From Azosocius agrarius (GTDB lineage: Bacteria > Pseudomonadota > Gammaproteobacteria > UBA6186 > Azoamicaceae): a stretch of DNA of 64,000 nt. This document shows positions 30,465-39,122 of the stretch, one piece after another; the stretch's first letter is position 1, and each line of letters starts with the position of its first letter. The DNA lies in assembly GCA_016432505.1 (NCBI GenBank), contig CP066692.1:1-64000 (forward strand). The letters are read 5' to 3'. The position numbers were made by a program, and so were the translations under genes. Below the pieces are notes generated by a model. That model saw only the letters and a list, made by a program, of their open reading frames with translations, had not been told where the DNA came from and did no database searches.

Positions 30465-32450
30465 ATGTATAGGAGCCTAGTTAAAGGTTCCTATATAATA
30501 TTTTTTTTAATAATTATTAATTTTTGTTTTGCGGATGAAAGAAATTTTGAAAAATCTTTTAAAGATGATAATTTGAATCATGAATTTATAAAAAATTTTT
30601 CTGATGTTAAATATTGTGAAAATATAATTTATTATAATAAATCTAAATTTCCAATTATAGAGTTACATAATGGTGAAAATATTGTATATTATTTTTATAC
30701 TTCTAACATTGTTGAATTTCCAGCTTATTCTGGAAAACCAATAGAATTATTAATAGGTTTAGGAATTAATGGCATAATAGAAGATATAATTTTAATTAAA
30801 CATAGTGAACCAATATTGTTGACTGGCATACCATTGTTTGAATTGTATGAGGCTGTAAATTTTTATAAAAAAAAAAATGTTTTAGATTTATCTGTTGGAG
30901 AAATGAATATAATAACTGGAGCTACTGTAACTTCTTGCATTTTAGATGAAACTATATTGAATAGTAGTAAAATAGTAGCCTATGAATTAGGAATAATGCC
31001 TTTATCTTTTTCTTTAAAAAAAAAAGTATTAAAAAAATATGATTATTTTACGTGGAGTGAATTATTAAATTGTGGAGCTGTAAAACATTATAGAGTTGAT
31101 GGTGAAGAAAAAAATAGTATACCTTTTATTGATCTTTATTATACTAATATAAATCCTGTTTCTATAGGAAAAAATATATTTATTTTAGAAGAGTATAATA
31201 AATTAATGAGTGAACTAGGAAAAAATGATTCTTATCTTTTGTTATTAAATAATGGTTCATGGAGTTTTAAAGGTAGTGCCTTTTCTCGTGGTGGAATTTA
31301 TGATAGATTTGTTGTGCGACAAAATCATAACGATATAAGATTTAGGTATTCTGATTATGTTAATGTTAATATGTATAAATTACATAAAAGTGTACCTTAT
31401 TTTAAAGAATCAGGTTTATTTATTATTAAAGGAGAGAAATTTATTTTGTCTGATTCTTGGAAATTAGTTTTATTGTTATTTAATGAAATTGATAATATAA
31501 AAAAATATAATAATTTTTTTGTTGAATATAATATTCCTGTTAAATTCGTTGAAATAGAGTCGTCTAAATATAAACAGAAGTGGATTGATAATATTTATGA
31601 TATTATTTTATATTGTTTTTTATGGACAATTATTATTATAATATTTATATTTAAAAAATTTTTTTCTAAAAAATATGATATATTGCGTTATATTAAATTT
31701 ATTATTTATTTTGTATCTGTTTTTTATTTTGGATTTATTTGTGCAATTCAACCGTCAATTGTAAATGTTTTTGCCGTTATTGATAAAAATGTATTTTTAT
31801 TTTTATTTTCTCCATTATTATTTATTTGTTGGATTTTTATATTTTTTACTTTATTTTTATGGGGAAGAGCTTTTTTTTGTGGTTGGGTGTGTCCATTTGG
31901 AGCTTTACAAGAATTATTATTTAAAATAAAAATTATTCATAAAAGCGAATATGAATTAAATGATAAATATCATTTTCTTTTTAGATTATTTAGATATTAC
32001 ATTCTTATATTTTTATTTTTAATTTATTTTTTATATTCTTCTGAAATGGCGGAATTTTTGTCTGAAATAGAACCATTTAAAACTGTTTGGAATATAGGAA
32101 TTTTAAAAAGAAAAGAGTATGAATTTGTAATTTATAGTATAATTTTAATATTAGTATCTATATTTATTTATAGATTTTTTTGTAGATATTTATGTCCCTT
32201 AGGGGCTTTTTTGTCTTTATTATCTAAATTTTCTTTAATAAGAATTAAACGAAGAAATACTTGTAATTTTTGTAAAATATGTGCAAAAACATGCGATTCT
32301 AGAGCAATTGATGCAAAAGGTAAAATTAATGTGTTTGAATGTTTAGCATGTTTTAATTGTATTAATAAAATGTATGATAATAAAATTTGTCCACCTTTGG
32401 TCAATAATAAAATATGGATAAAATATAAAGAATCAGGGATGTATAATTAA
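30465..32450 (+). CDS. nosR: NosR, membrane flavo-iron-sulfur protein for N2O reduction
   Basis: A 661-residue protein needed for NosZ expression and electron supply. In order: a signal/membrane segment (about 8-22), a periplasmic FMN-binding domain with the flavinylation motif TGATVTS (151-157, Thr154 the likely FMN site), membrane segments from about residue 380, two Cys clusters of the polyferredoxin type in the membrane part (FFCGWVCPFG and FFCRYLCPLGA), and C-terminal 4Fe-4S motifs (CNFCKICAKTC and CLACFNC). The ATG at 30465 lies 16 bases after nosZ; an overlapping upstream TTG is less likely. No strong ribosome binding site is seen, so translation may depend on nosZ. ApbE nearby would load its FMN. 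Confidence 0.96.
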   Translation: MYRSLVKGSYIIFFLIIINFCFADERNFEKSFKDDNLNHEFIKNFSDVKYCENIIYYNKSKFPIIELHNGENIVYYFYTSNIVEFPAYSGKPIELLIGLGINGIIEDIILIKHSEPILLTGIPLFELYEAVNFYKKKNVLDLSVGEMNIITGATVTSCILDETILNSSKIVAYELGIMPLSFSLKKKVLKKYDYFTWSELLNCGAVKHYRVDGEEKNSIPFIDLYYTNINPVSIGKNIFILEEYNKLMSELGKNDSYLLLLNNGSWSFKGSAFSRGGIYDRFVVRQNHNDIRFRYSDYVNVNMYKLHKSVPYFKESGLFIIKGEKFILSDSWKLVLLLFNEIDNIKKYNNFFVEYNIPVKFVEIESSKYKQKWIDNIYDIILYCFLWTIIIIIFIFKKFFSKKYDILRYIKFIIYFVSVFYFGFICAIQPSIVNVFAVIDKNVFLFLFSPLLFICWIFIFFTLFLWGRAFFCGWVCPFGALQELLFKIKIIHKSEYELNDKYHFLFRLFRYYILIFLFLIYFLYSSEMAEFLSEIEPFKTVWNIGILKRKEYEFVIYSIILILVSIFIYRFFCRYLCPLGAFLSLLSKFSLIRIKRRNTCNFCKICAKTCDSRAIDAKGKINVFECLACFNCINKMYDNKICPPLVNNKIWIKYKESGMYN

Positions 32451-32470
32451 ATTTTTTTAGGAAATATAAT

Positions 32471-32851
32471 ATGAAAAATATAATATATATTTTGAGTTTA
32501 AGTATATTATTAAGTTTTACTAATGTTTTATCTGCAAGAACTGGTAATGAAATTTTTACAAATTATTGTAATACATGTCATTCTCCTAATATGGCAGCTA
32601 TGTTTGGAGCTCCAGCAGCTCATGATAAAAATGCATGGGATATACGTAAAGATTTAGCTTTTAAGAGAGCTATGGAAAAAGGTAAATTTAATGATTCTGA
32701 TGTTAGCGTTAAAGAAAAAAAAATATTGGAGGCTTTATTAATAACTGCTAAAGAAGGCACAGCTAAAGGAATGCCTCCTAAAGGAACTTGTGCAAATTGT
32801 ACTGATGATGAATTGTTAGATGCTATAAAATATTTATCTACTACAAATTAG
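32471..32851 (+). CDS. Exported cytochrome c5-like monoheme protein in the nos operon
   Basis: A 126-residue protein with a signal peptide (about 1-22) and one haem-binding CNTCH (33-37). The axial Met is at residue 101 in GMPPKGTC, followed by CANCTDDEL, a pair of extra cysteines typical of the cytochrome c5 family. It is likely to carry electrons in the periplasm, most simply to NosZ. It sits between nosR and nosD, both on the same strand with 20-base gaps, so it is part of the operon. Cytochrome c maturation genes are not in the window. Confidence 0.9.
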   Translation: MKNIIYILSLSILLSFTNVLSARTGNEIFTNYCNTCHSPNMAAMFGAPAAHDKNAWDIRKDLAFKRAMEKGKFNDSDVSVKEKKILEALLITAKEGTAKGMPPKGTCANCTDDELLDAIKYLSTTN

Positions 32852-32870
32852 TATTTTATTATATTTTGTT

Positions 32871-34124
32871 ATGAACAGAATTTTTTTTGTTATTGGTTTG
32901 GCATTATTTGCCAAACCTATTTTAGCAAACAGTGTTATTGTTGATAATATTTTTATGTTGAAATCTATAATATTAAATGTTGATATTGATGTTATGAAAA
33001 AAAATATTAACACTGTTATATTAAGGTCAGGAATATATTATGGAAATTTTATATTTTATAAAAATATAAATTTAATTTCTTATGAAAATGCAATAATAAC
33101 TAGTTGTGGATTTGGAAGTATTTTTAAAATATTTAATAACAATATAATAATTAAAGGTTTAACTTTTTATAATAGTGGTAAGGATATGTTTAAAAGAGAT
33201 GCGTGTCTTTTTATTGAAAGTAAAGCTTATAATATAAATATAATCAATAACAATTTTTTAAATTGTGGATTTTCTATTTGGGTAGATAAATCAAACAATA
33301 ATTATATTGCATATAATAATATATGTGGAACCTTAAGTAAGGTTGTTTCAGATCGTGGAAATAATATTCAATTATTTAAAAATTGTAATGCTATTGTTAA
33401 AAATAATTATATTTATAATGGAAGAGATGGTATTTATATTTCTAATTCTATGTATGTTAATATTTTAAATAATATTTTTAATGGTAATAGGTTTTGTGTT
33501 CATTATATGTATAGTCATAATTGTTTGATTAAAGGTAATAATTTAATAAGTTCTTCAGTTGGAACGGCTATTATGTATTCTAAATTTGTTAAAATATATA
33601 ATAATTTTTCTATTTATAATAGAGAACATGGATTCTTATTTAGAGATATACTATATAGTAAAATTATTTATAATAAATCATTATATAATTCTGATGGAAT
33701 TTTTTTAGGAAGTAGTTATTATAATAGTATTAATAATAATAATTTTATAAAAAATAGTGTAGCAGCCAAAGTATCTAATGGAAGTTCTTATAATGATGTT
33801 TACAAGAATAATTTTATTGAAAATAAGCAACAAATAAAATATCTTGATGCTAAATTTATATATTGGAATATAAATAATGTTGGTAATTATTGGTCTCATT
33901 ATATAGGATGGGATTTAAATTTTGATGGAATTGGCGATAAAAAATTTTATGTTACTAACATATCAGATTGGTTAATTTTTTCTTATCCTATATTAAGAAT
34001 TGTTTTTAAAAATCCTTCTATGGTTTTATTACAAAAAATTGAAAATCAGTTTCCAGCTTTTAGAAAAGCAGCTATAATAGATAATTTTCCATTAATGAGG
34101 CCAGTAATTGAATATGATAAGTAA
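32871..34124 (+). CDS. nosD: NosD, periplasmic copper-site maturation protein
   Basis: A 417-residue protein with a signal peptide (1-19) and a right-handed parallel beta-helix built from repeated Asn-rich rungs (for example NNNIIIKGLTFYNSG, NIINNNFLNCGF, NILNNIFNGNRF). NosD works with the NosFY ABC transporter to deliver copper and sulfur for the CuZ centre. The C-terminal part keeps GNYWSHYIGWDLNFDGIGD, typical of NosD. Length is normal (about 420-440). Its end overlaps the nosF start by 11 bases. Confidence 0.95.
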   Translation: MNRIFFVIGLALFAKPILANSVIVDNIFMLKSIILNVDIDVMKKNINTVILRSGIYYGNFIFYKNINLISYENAIITSCGFGSIFKIFNNNIIIKGLTFYNSGKDMFKRDACLFIESKAYNINIINNNFLNCGFSIWVDKSNNNYIAYNNICGTLSKVVSDRGNNIQLFKNCNAIVKNNYIYNGRDGIYISNSMYVNILNNIFNGNRFCVHYMYSHNCLIKGNNLISSSVGTAIMYSKFVKIYNNFSIYNREHGFLFRDILYSKIIYNKSLYNSDGIFLGSSYYNSINNNNFIKNSVAAKVSNGSSYNDVYKNNFIENKQQIKYLDAKFIYWNINNVGNYWSHYIGWDLNFDGIGDKKFYVTNISDWLIFSYPILRIVFKNPSMVLLQKIENQFPAFRKAAIIDNFPLMRPVIEYDK

Positions 34125-35022
34125 TTCTTTATTTTTAAATAATTTAAATTTTTCTTATAAAGTAAATAAAAATATATTAGATAATCTTAATATAACTTTT
34201 CAAAGTGGTAAAATTACTGCTTTATTGGGTATAAATGGTAGTGGAAAAACGACTTTATTGAAAATTTTGTGTGGTATTATAAGACATTATTCTGGAACTA
34301 TAGTTTTTAATAATAATATTATTAATGATAGTAATTTTATTGAATACAAAAAGTTAGTTGGTTATATGCCTGAATTGTTACAATTATATTCAAATATGAC
34401 TGTTATTGAAGTTTTAGAATATTTGAGTATATTAAAAAATAAATTTATCTCTTTTAATGTTGTTGATATATTAATTAAAGTTGGATTGGAGGAACATTAT
34501 AAAAAAAAAGTAAAAGAATTATCTAAAGGAATGAAGCAAAAATTAAATTTAGCTCAAGCTATTGTAAATAATCCTAAAATTGTTTTATTTGATGAACCTT
34601 CTAATGGGTTTGATTGTAATAGTATTTTGATGTTTTATAGAATTTTAAGGCAGTTATCTGATAATGGTTCTATAGTTATTTTATCAACTCATCATGTAAA
34701 TGAAATATATAGTAATGTTGATAATGTAGTGGTTTTATCACATGGAAAAATTAGTAAGGAATTTAATATAAATGAATTATTTAATAATTGTAAAAATAAA
34801 TTATATGTTTATTTTTATTTTTATAATATGAATTATGAATTTTTTAATTACATAAATTTAAATTATTCATTTTTAAAATTTAATGATAATATGCTAATTG
34901 GGGAATTTAGTATGATTGATTTAATTAATATCTTTTTTTATATTAAAGAATACAAAATTGTGGTTAATAATATTAGAACAGAAGATAAAGAATTTAGTAT
35001 TTATTTGATGAATTTATTATGA
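34114..35022 (+). CDS. nosF: NosF, ATPase of the NosDFY ABC transporter
   Basis: A 302-residue ABC ATPase. Walker A is LGINGSGKTTLLK, the signature is ELSKGMKQKLNLAQAI, Walker B is PKIVLFDEPSNGFD, and the switch His is in STHHVNEI. It powers NosY in CuZ assembly. I chose the ATG at 34114 inside the nosD end, which gives a family-like start; a TTG at 34108 is the alternative. It ends in an ATGA overlap with nosY. Confidence 0.95.
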   Translation: MISNSLFLNNLNFSYKVNKNILDNLNITFQSGKITALLGINGSGKTTLLKILCGIIRHYSGTIVFNNNIINDSNFIEYKKLVGYMPELLQLYSNMTVIEVLEYLSILKNKFISFNVVDILIKVGLEEHYKKKVKELSKGMKQKLNLAQAIVNNPKIVLFDEPSNGFDCNSILMFYRILRQLSDNGSIVILSTHHVNEIYSNVDNVVVLSHGKISKEFNINELFNNCKNKLYVYFYFYNMNYEFFNYINLNYSFLKFNDNMLIGEFSMIDLINIFFYIKEYKIVVNNIRTEDKEFSIYLMNLL

Positions 35023-35843
35023 ATAAATTAAAAATGTATGCTTTATATGTTATCTTTAGAAAAGAAGTGTTTGATTACATAAATAATTACTGGATATTAT
35101 TTATGGCATTTTTTTTATTTTTTGTTAATTTTGTGTTATTTACTTTTAGTAGTTTTTATTCTTTAGATAAGCATGTTGTAGATGGTAGATCTTTATTATT
35201 ATCATTGATACATTTACAAATGTATATTATTCCTTTATCTTCTTTAATTTTATCTTATGATAGTATTTTACGAGAGAGAGAATTGGGAACCCTTGATCTT
35301 TTTTTTTCGTATCCATTTAATTATACTGATTTTTTGATAGGAAAATGGTTTGGGTATTGTTTTATTTTTATTATATCTTTTATATTAGGTTTTTTTCCTA
35401 TATTATATTTTTTATATGATATAGATATTTCTTTTTTTGATATTATTATTTTTTTATTAAATTGTATTTGGTTAAGTATGATATTTAATTTTTTAGGTAT
35501 ATTTATATCAGTTAAAATAAAAGATAGGACTTTTGTTATATTAACAAGTATGTTATTATGGATATTTTTTATATTTATATATGATTTATTATTTGTTTCT
35601 TTAATTATAACAACTAATGGTGTTTTACCGTATAAATTTGTTAGTGTTTTTTTATTATTTAATCCTGTGGAAATTTTTAGAATAATTTCTATAATATATT
35701 TGATTCCTGGAGATGCCAGTGATATTTTTGGATTAAATGTTGAAGTATTAAGTGTATATGTTTTACTTTTTTCTATGTTTTTGTGGATTTTTATTCCATT
35801 TTTTTTAATTTTTTTATTTAAAAATAAAATTAATTATAAATAG
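35019..35843 (+). CDS. nosY: NosY, permease of the NosDFY ABC transporter
   Basis: A 274-residue membrane protein with six hydrophobic segments. It has an N-terminal KEVFDYINNYWILFM block and the SYDSILRERELGTLDLFFSYP coupling motif typical of NosY and related ABC-2 permeases. It pairs with NosF. The start overlaps the nosF stop by 4 bases, so translation is coupled and equal amounts are expected. Confidence 0.95.
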   Translation: MNKLKMYALYVIFRKEVFDYINNYWILFMAFFLFFVNFVLFTFSSFYSLDKHVVDGRSLLLSLIHLQMYIIPLSSLILSYDSILRERELGTLDLFFSYPFNYTDFLIGKWFGYCFIFIISFILGFFPILYFLYDIDISFFDIIIFLLNCIWLSMIFNFLGIFISVKIKDRTFVILTSMLLWIFFIFIYDLLFVSLIITTNGVLPYKFVSVFLLFNPVEIFRIISIIYLIPGDASDIFGLNVEVLSVYVLLFSMFLWIFIPFFLIFLFKNKINYK

Positions 35844-35852
35844 ATTTATTTG

Positions 35853-36368
35853 ATGAAAAAATATATAGTATTGTTTTTATTGTTTATTTCATTTTTTGTT
35901 TATATTAAAAAAAATGAAATTGATTCTTTTCCTGTAAATTTATCTAATCAAAATGTTTGTTCTAATGATGGAATGATAATTGTTGATTATAAAGGGCCAA
36001 AAGCTCAAATTGTTTGGAAAGATGGAACTATAAGTTTTTATTGTGATGTTAAAGAGGCATTTTTTGAATGGATAGATTTGGTAAAAAGAAAAAGAATAAA
36101 AAAATTTTTTGTTCAAGATTTTTCATCCGTTAAATGGGGGTCTTACACAAATAATTGGATTGAGGCTCATAAAGTTGTGTATATTATTGACAGTTTAAAA
36201 TATGGCGCTATGGGAATTTCATATGTCCCATTTTCTGATATTATTTATGCTAATTTATTTTTAAATAAATATGGTGGGGTAATTGTTAATTTTGATGATA
36301 TAATAAAAGAAGTTTTAATTAAGAGTAATGAAATTTTAGAAGATAGAATGATTAATATTTGTACCTAA
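35853..36368 (+). CDS. nosL: NosL, copper chaperone, apparently without lipobox
   Basis: A 171-residue NosL-family protein that delivers Cu(I) for NosZ assembly. Family marks: VCSNDGMII (the Cys-containing copper motif, with Met46-type residue nearby), ISFYCDVKEAFFEW, GAMGISYVPF and GGVIVNFDDI. NosL is normally an outer-membrane lipoprotein with a Cys at the signal cleavage site. Here the N-terminal hydrophobic segment (about 4-20) is followed by IKKNEID with no Cys, so it is probably membrane-anchored or Sec-cleaved instead. The start is the ATG at 35853; a TTG directly before it is an alternative. Last gene of the nos operon; it converges on valS with a 15-base gap. Confidence 0.9.
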   Translation: MKKYIVLFLLFISFFVYIKKNEIDSFPVNLSNQNVCSNDGMIIVDYKGPKAQIVWKDGTISFYCDVKEAFFEWIDLVKRKRIKKFFVQDFSSVKWGSYTNNWIEAHKVVYIIDSLKYGAMGISYVPFSDIIYANLFLNKYGGVIVNFDDIIKEVLIKSNEILEDRMINICT

Positions 36369-36383
36369 TATTTATAAATTATT

Positions 36384-39110
36384 TTATAAAAAAATTTTTA
36401 TTTTTTGAGTTAATTTTTTTATAATTATATTTATTTTTTTTAATTTATTTATTTCTAAATTTATTATGTTTTTTGGTGCTTTCTTGATAAATGTTGTATT
36501 TTTTAATTTATTAGTTATTTGATCATGTTTTATATTATATTTTGTTAAATTTTTTTTTATATGTACTATTTCGTTTTTAATATTTAAAATATTTTTTATT
36601 AATACATACATTTCTATTTTGTTATTTATTAATAATATATATTCATTTTTATTCATATTTTTTTTAATAAATTTTATATTTTCTATAATATTTATTGTAT
36701 ATGTATATTTTTTTATTATATTATAATTTTTATAATTATTTTGTTTTATATATATATCTAAAATTTTTATTTTATTTATATTTATTTCTCCTCTAAAATT
36801 TCTTATATACGTTATAAAATTTTTAATTATTTTTATTTCATTTTCTATTTTTTTATTTTCATAATTTATGTTATGAAATACATAATTATTATTTATTAAA
36901 TTTATATTTTTTGAATTTATATTATTCCATATTTCTTCACTTATATATGGCATTATTGGGTGAATTGTTATTATTATTTCTTTATAAATATGTAATAGTA
37001 TATCTTTTGTGTTATTTATTTGTTCATCATTATAATTTTTTATTATTGATTTTATGAATTCTAAATACCAATCACAAAATTGATACCAAATAAATTCATA
37101 TAAAGTGTTAGATAAAATATCAAATTTATATTGTTTTATATTTTTAATTATATTTTTTTTTTCAATTTGCCAAATAGATAATATCCATATATCAAATGAA
37201 TTTACATTATTAATGTTAATTATTTTTTTATTATTTGTTATATCGATGTTTTTTTTAATGAATATTGTTGCGTTCCATAATTTATTACAAAAATTTTTAT
37301 ATTTTTTAATTAAATTAATATCAAATTTTATATAACGTTTTGAATTAGCAATACTACAAAAATAAAATCTTAAAGAGTCTGTTCCGTGTTGATTTATTCC
37401 GTTAGGAAATTCTTTTATAGTTGAATTTATAATTTTTGTTTTTATATTTTGATTTAATAAATTTTCTGATCTTTTTTTTAATAAATGATCTAGATTTATG
37501 CCTTTTATTATATCTATTGGATCTATTACATTTCCTTTAGATTTTGACATTTTTTGTCCATCTATATATTTTATTAAGCCGTGTATATATATTTTTTTAA
37601 AAGGTATTTTTTTTGTGAATTTTAAACTGAAAATAATCATTCTTGCTACCCAAAAAAATATAATATCAAATCCAGTTATTAATATATTTGTAGGAAAAAA
37701 TGTATAATATTTTTTATTTTTATATGGCCACCCTAGTGTTGCAAATGGCCATAATGCAGATGAAAACCATGTATCTAGGACATCATTATCTTGTATTAAT
37801 TTTTTGTTATATATTTTGTAATTAATTTCTATATGCTTTTTGTTGTATCCTATATATATATTTTTTTCATTATACCATGCAGGAATTTTGTGGCCCCACC
37901 ATAATTGTCTGCTTATACACCAATCTTCTATATTATTTATCCAATTAAAATATGTTTTTTTCCACTGAGAAGGAATAAATTTTATAGAATTATTTTTTAC
38001 AACTAATGAAGCTAATTCAGTTAAACTTTTCATTTTAATAAACCATTGATCAGTTATAAGAGGTTCTATTATAGTATTTGTTCTATCTCCTCTTGGTATA
38101 TTTATAATACATGGTTCTTTTTTTGAAATTAAATTTAATTTATCAAGTTCATTTAATATTTTATTTCTTGCTTCAAACCTATCAAGGTTTAAATATTGTT
38201 TTGGTCCGTTTATGTTTATTTTAGCTTCATTTGTAAAAATATTTATAAATTTTAAAAAATGTTTTTTTCCTATTTTATAATCATTAAAATCATGTGATGG
38301 AGTTATTTTTACGCATCCTGTTCCAAAATTTATATCTACATAATCATCATAAATTATTGGTATTATTCTATTTATTATAGGAACCATAACTTTTTTATTA
38401 AATAAATGTTTATATCTTGAATCTTTTGGATTAACAGCTATAGCTGTATCGCCAAAAATAGTTTCTGGCCTTGTTGTTGATATTATTAAAAAATCATTAC
38501 TATCGTATAATTTATATTTTATATACCACAAAAAAGATTGTTCTTTTGTTGATATTACTTCTAAATCTGATATTGCTGTTTTTAAAATTGGATCCCAATT
38601 TACTAATTTTTTTCCTTTATATATTAAATTTTCTTTGTATAATTTGATAAAAGCAGTTTGTACTGCATAAGAATTTTTTTTATCCATAGTGAAACATTCT
38701 TTGTTCCAATCAATAAAGCACCCTAATGTTTGTAGTTGTTTAGTTATGTTTGAACTAGATGTTTTTTTCCATTGCCATATTAATTTTATAAATTTTTTTC
38801 TTTTTATTTCATTTTTATTTATATTTTTTTTTAATAAATTATTTTCTACTATTATTTGTGTTGCTATACCAGCATGGTCTTTTCCAGCTTGCCAAAACGT
38901 GTTTCTTTTATTCATCGTTTTATATCTTATTAAAATATCAATAATAGTACTTTGGAATGCGTGACCCATATGTAAATCACCTGTTATATTTGGTGGAGGA
39001 AGCATTATGCAATATGGTTTTTTATTATTGTTTTTTTTTATAACAGTATTATTATTCCAATTTTCATGCCAAAATTTTTCTACTTGTTCAGAATTGTATG
39101 TTTTATTCAT
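36384..39110 (-). CDS. valS: Valyl-tRNA synthetase
   Basis: A 908-residue class Ia synthetase. HIGH-type motif NITGDLHMGH (41-50) and KMSKS-type motif DGQKMSKSKGN are intact. The CP1 editing domain keeps STTRPETIFGDTAIAV and the GTGCVKITPSHDFNDY block, so misacylated Thr-tRNA can probably still be cleared. A C-terminal Lys-rich coiled coil is present. It is 12 bases downstream of pepA; in E. coli holC lies between them and is missing here. Confidence 0.97.
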   Translation of the reverse strand: MNKTYNSEQVEKFWHENWNNNTVIKKNNNKKPYCIMLPPPNITGDLHMGHAFQSTIIDILIRYKTMNKRNTFWQAGKDHAGIATQIIVENNLLKKNINKNEIKRKKFIKLIWQWKKTSSSNITKQLQTLGCFIDWNKECFTMDKKNSYAVQTAFIKLYKENLIYKGKKLVNWDPILKTAISDLEVISTKEQSFLWYIKYKLYDSNDFLIISTTRPETIFGDTAIAVNPKDSRYKHLFNKKVMVPIINRIIPIIYDDYVDINFGTGCVKITPSHDFNDYKIGKKHFLKFINIFTNEAKININGPKQYLNLDRFEARNKILNELDKLNLISKKEPCIINIPRGDRTNTIIEPLITDQWFIKMKSLTELASLVVKNNSIKFIPSQWKKTYFNWINNIEDWCISRQLWWGHKIPAWYNEKNIYIGYNKKHIEINYKIYNKKLIQDNDVLDTWFSSALWPFATLGWPYKNKKYYTFFPTNILITGFDIIFFWVARMIIFSLKFTKKIPFKKIYIHGLIKYIDGQKMSKSKGNVIDPIDIIKGINLDHLLKKRSENLLNQNIKTKIINSTIKEFPNGINQHGTDSLRFYFCSIANSKRYIKFDINLIKKYKNFCNKLWNATIFIKKNIDITNNKKIININNVNSFDIWILSIWQIEKKNIIKNIKQYKFDILSNTLYEFIWYQFCDWYLEFIKSIIKNYNDEQINNTKDILLHIYKEIIITIHPIMPYISEEIWNNINSKNINLINNNYVFHNINYENKKIENEIKIIKNFITYIRNFRGEININKIKILDIYIKQNNYKNYNIIKKYTYTINIIENIKFIKKNMNKNEYILLINNKIEMYVLIKNILNIKNEIVHIKKNLTKYNIKHDQITNKLKNTTFIKKAPKNIINLEINKLKKINIIIKKLTQKIKIFL

Positions 39111-39122
39111 TTTTTTTTAACG

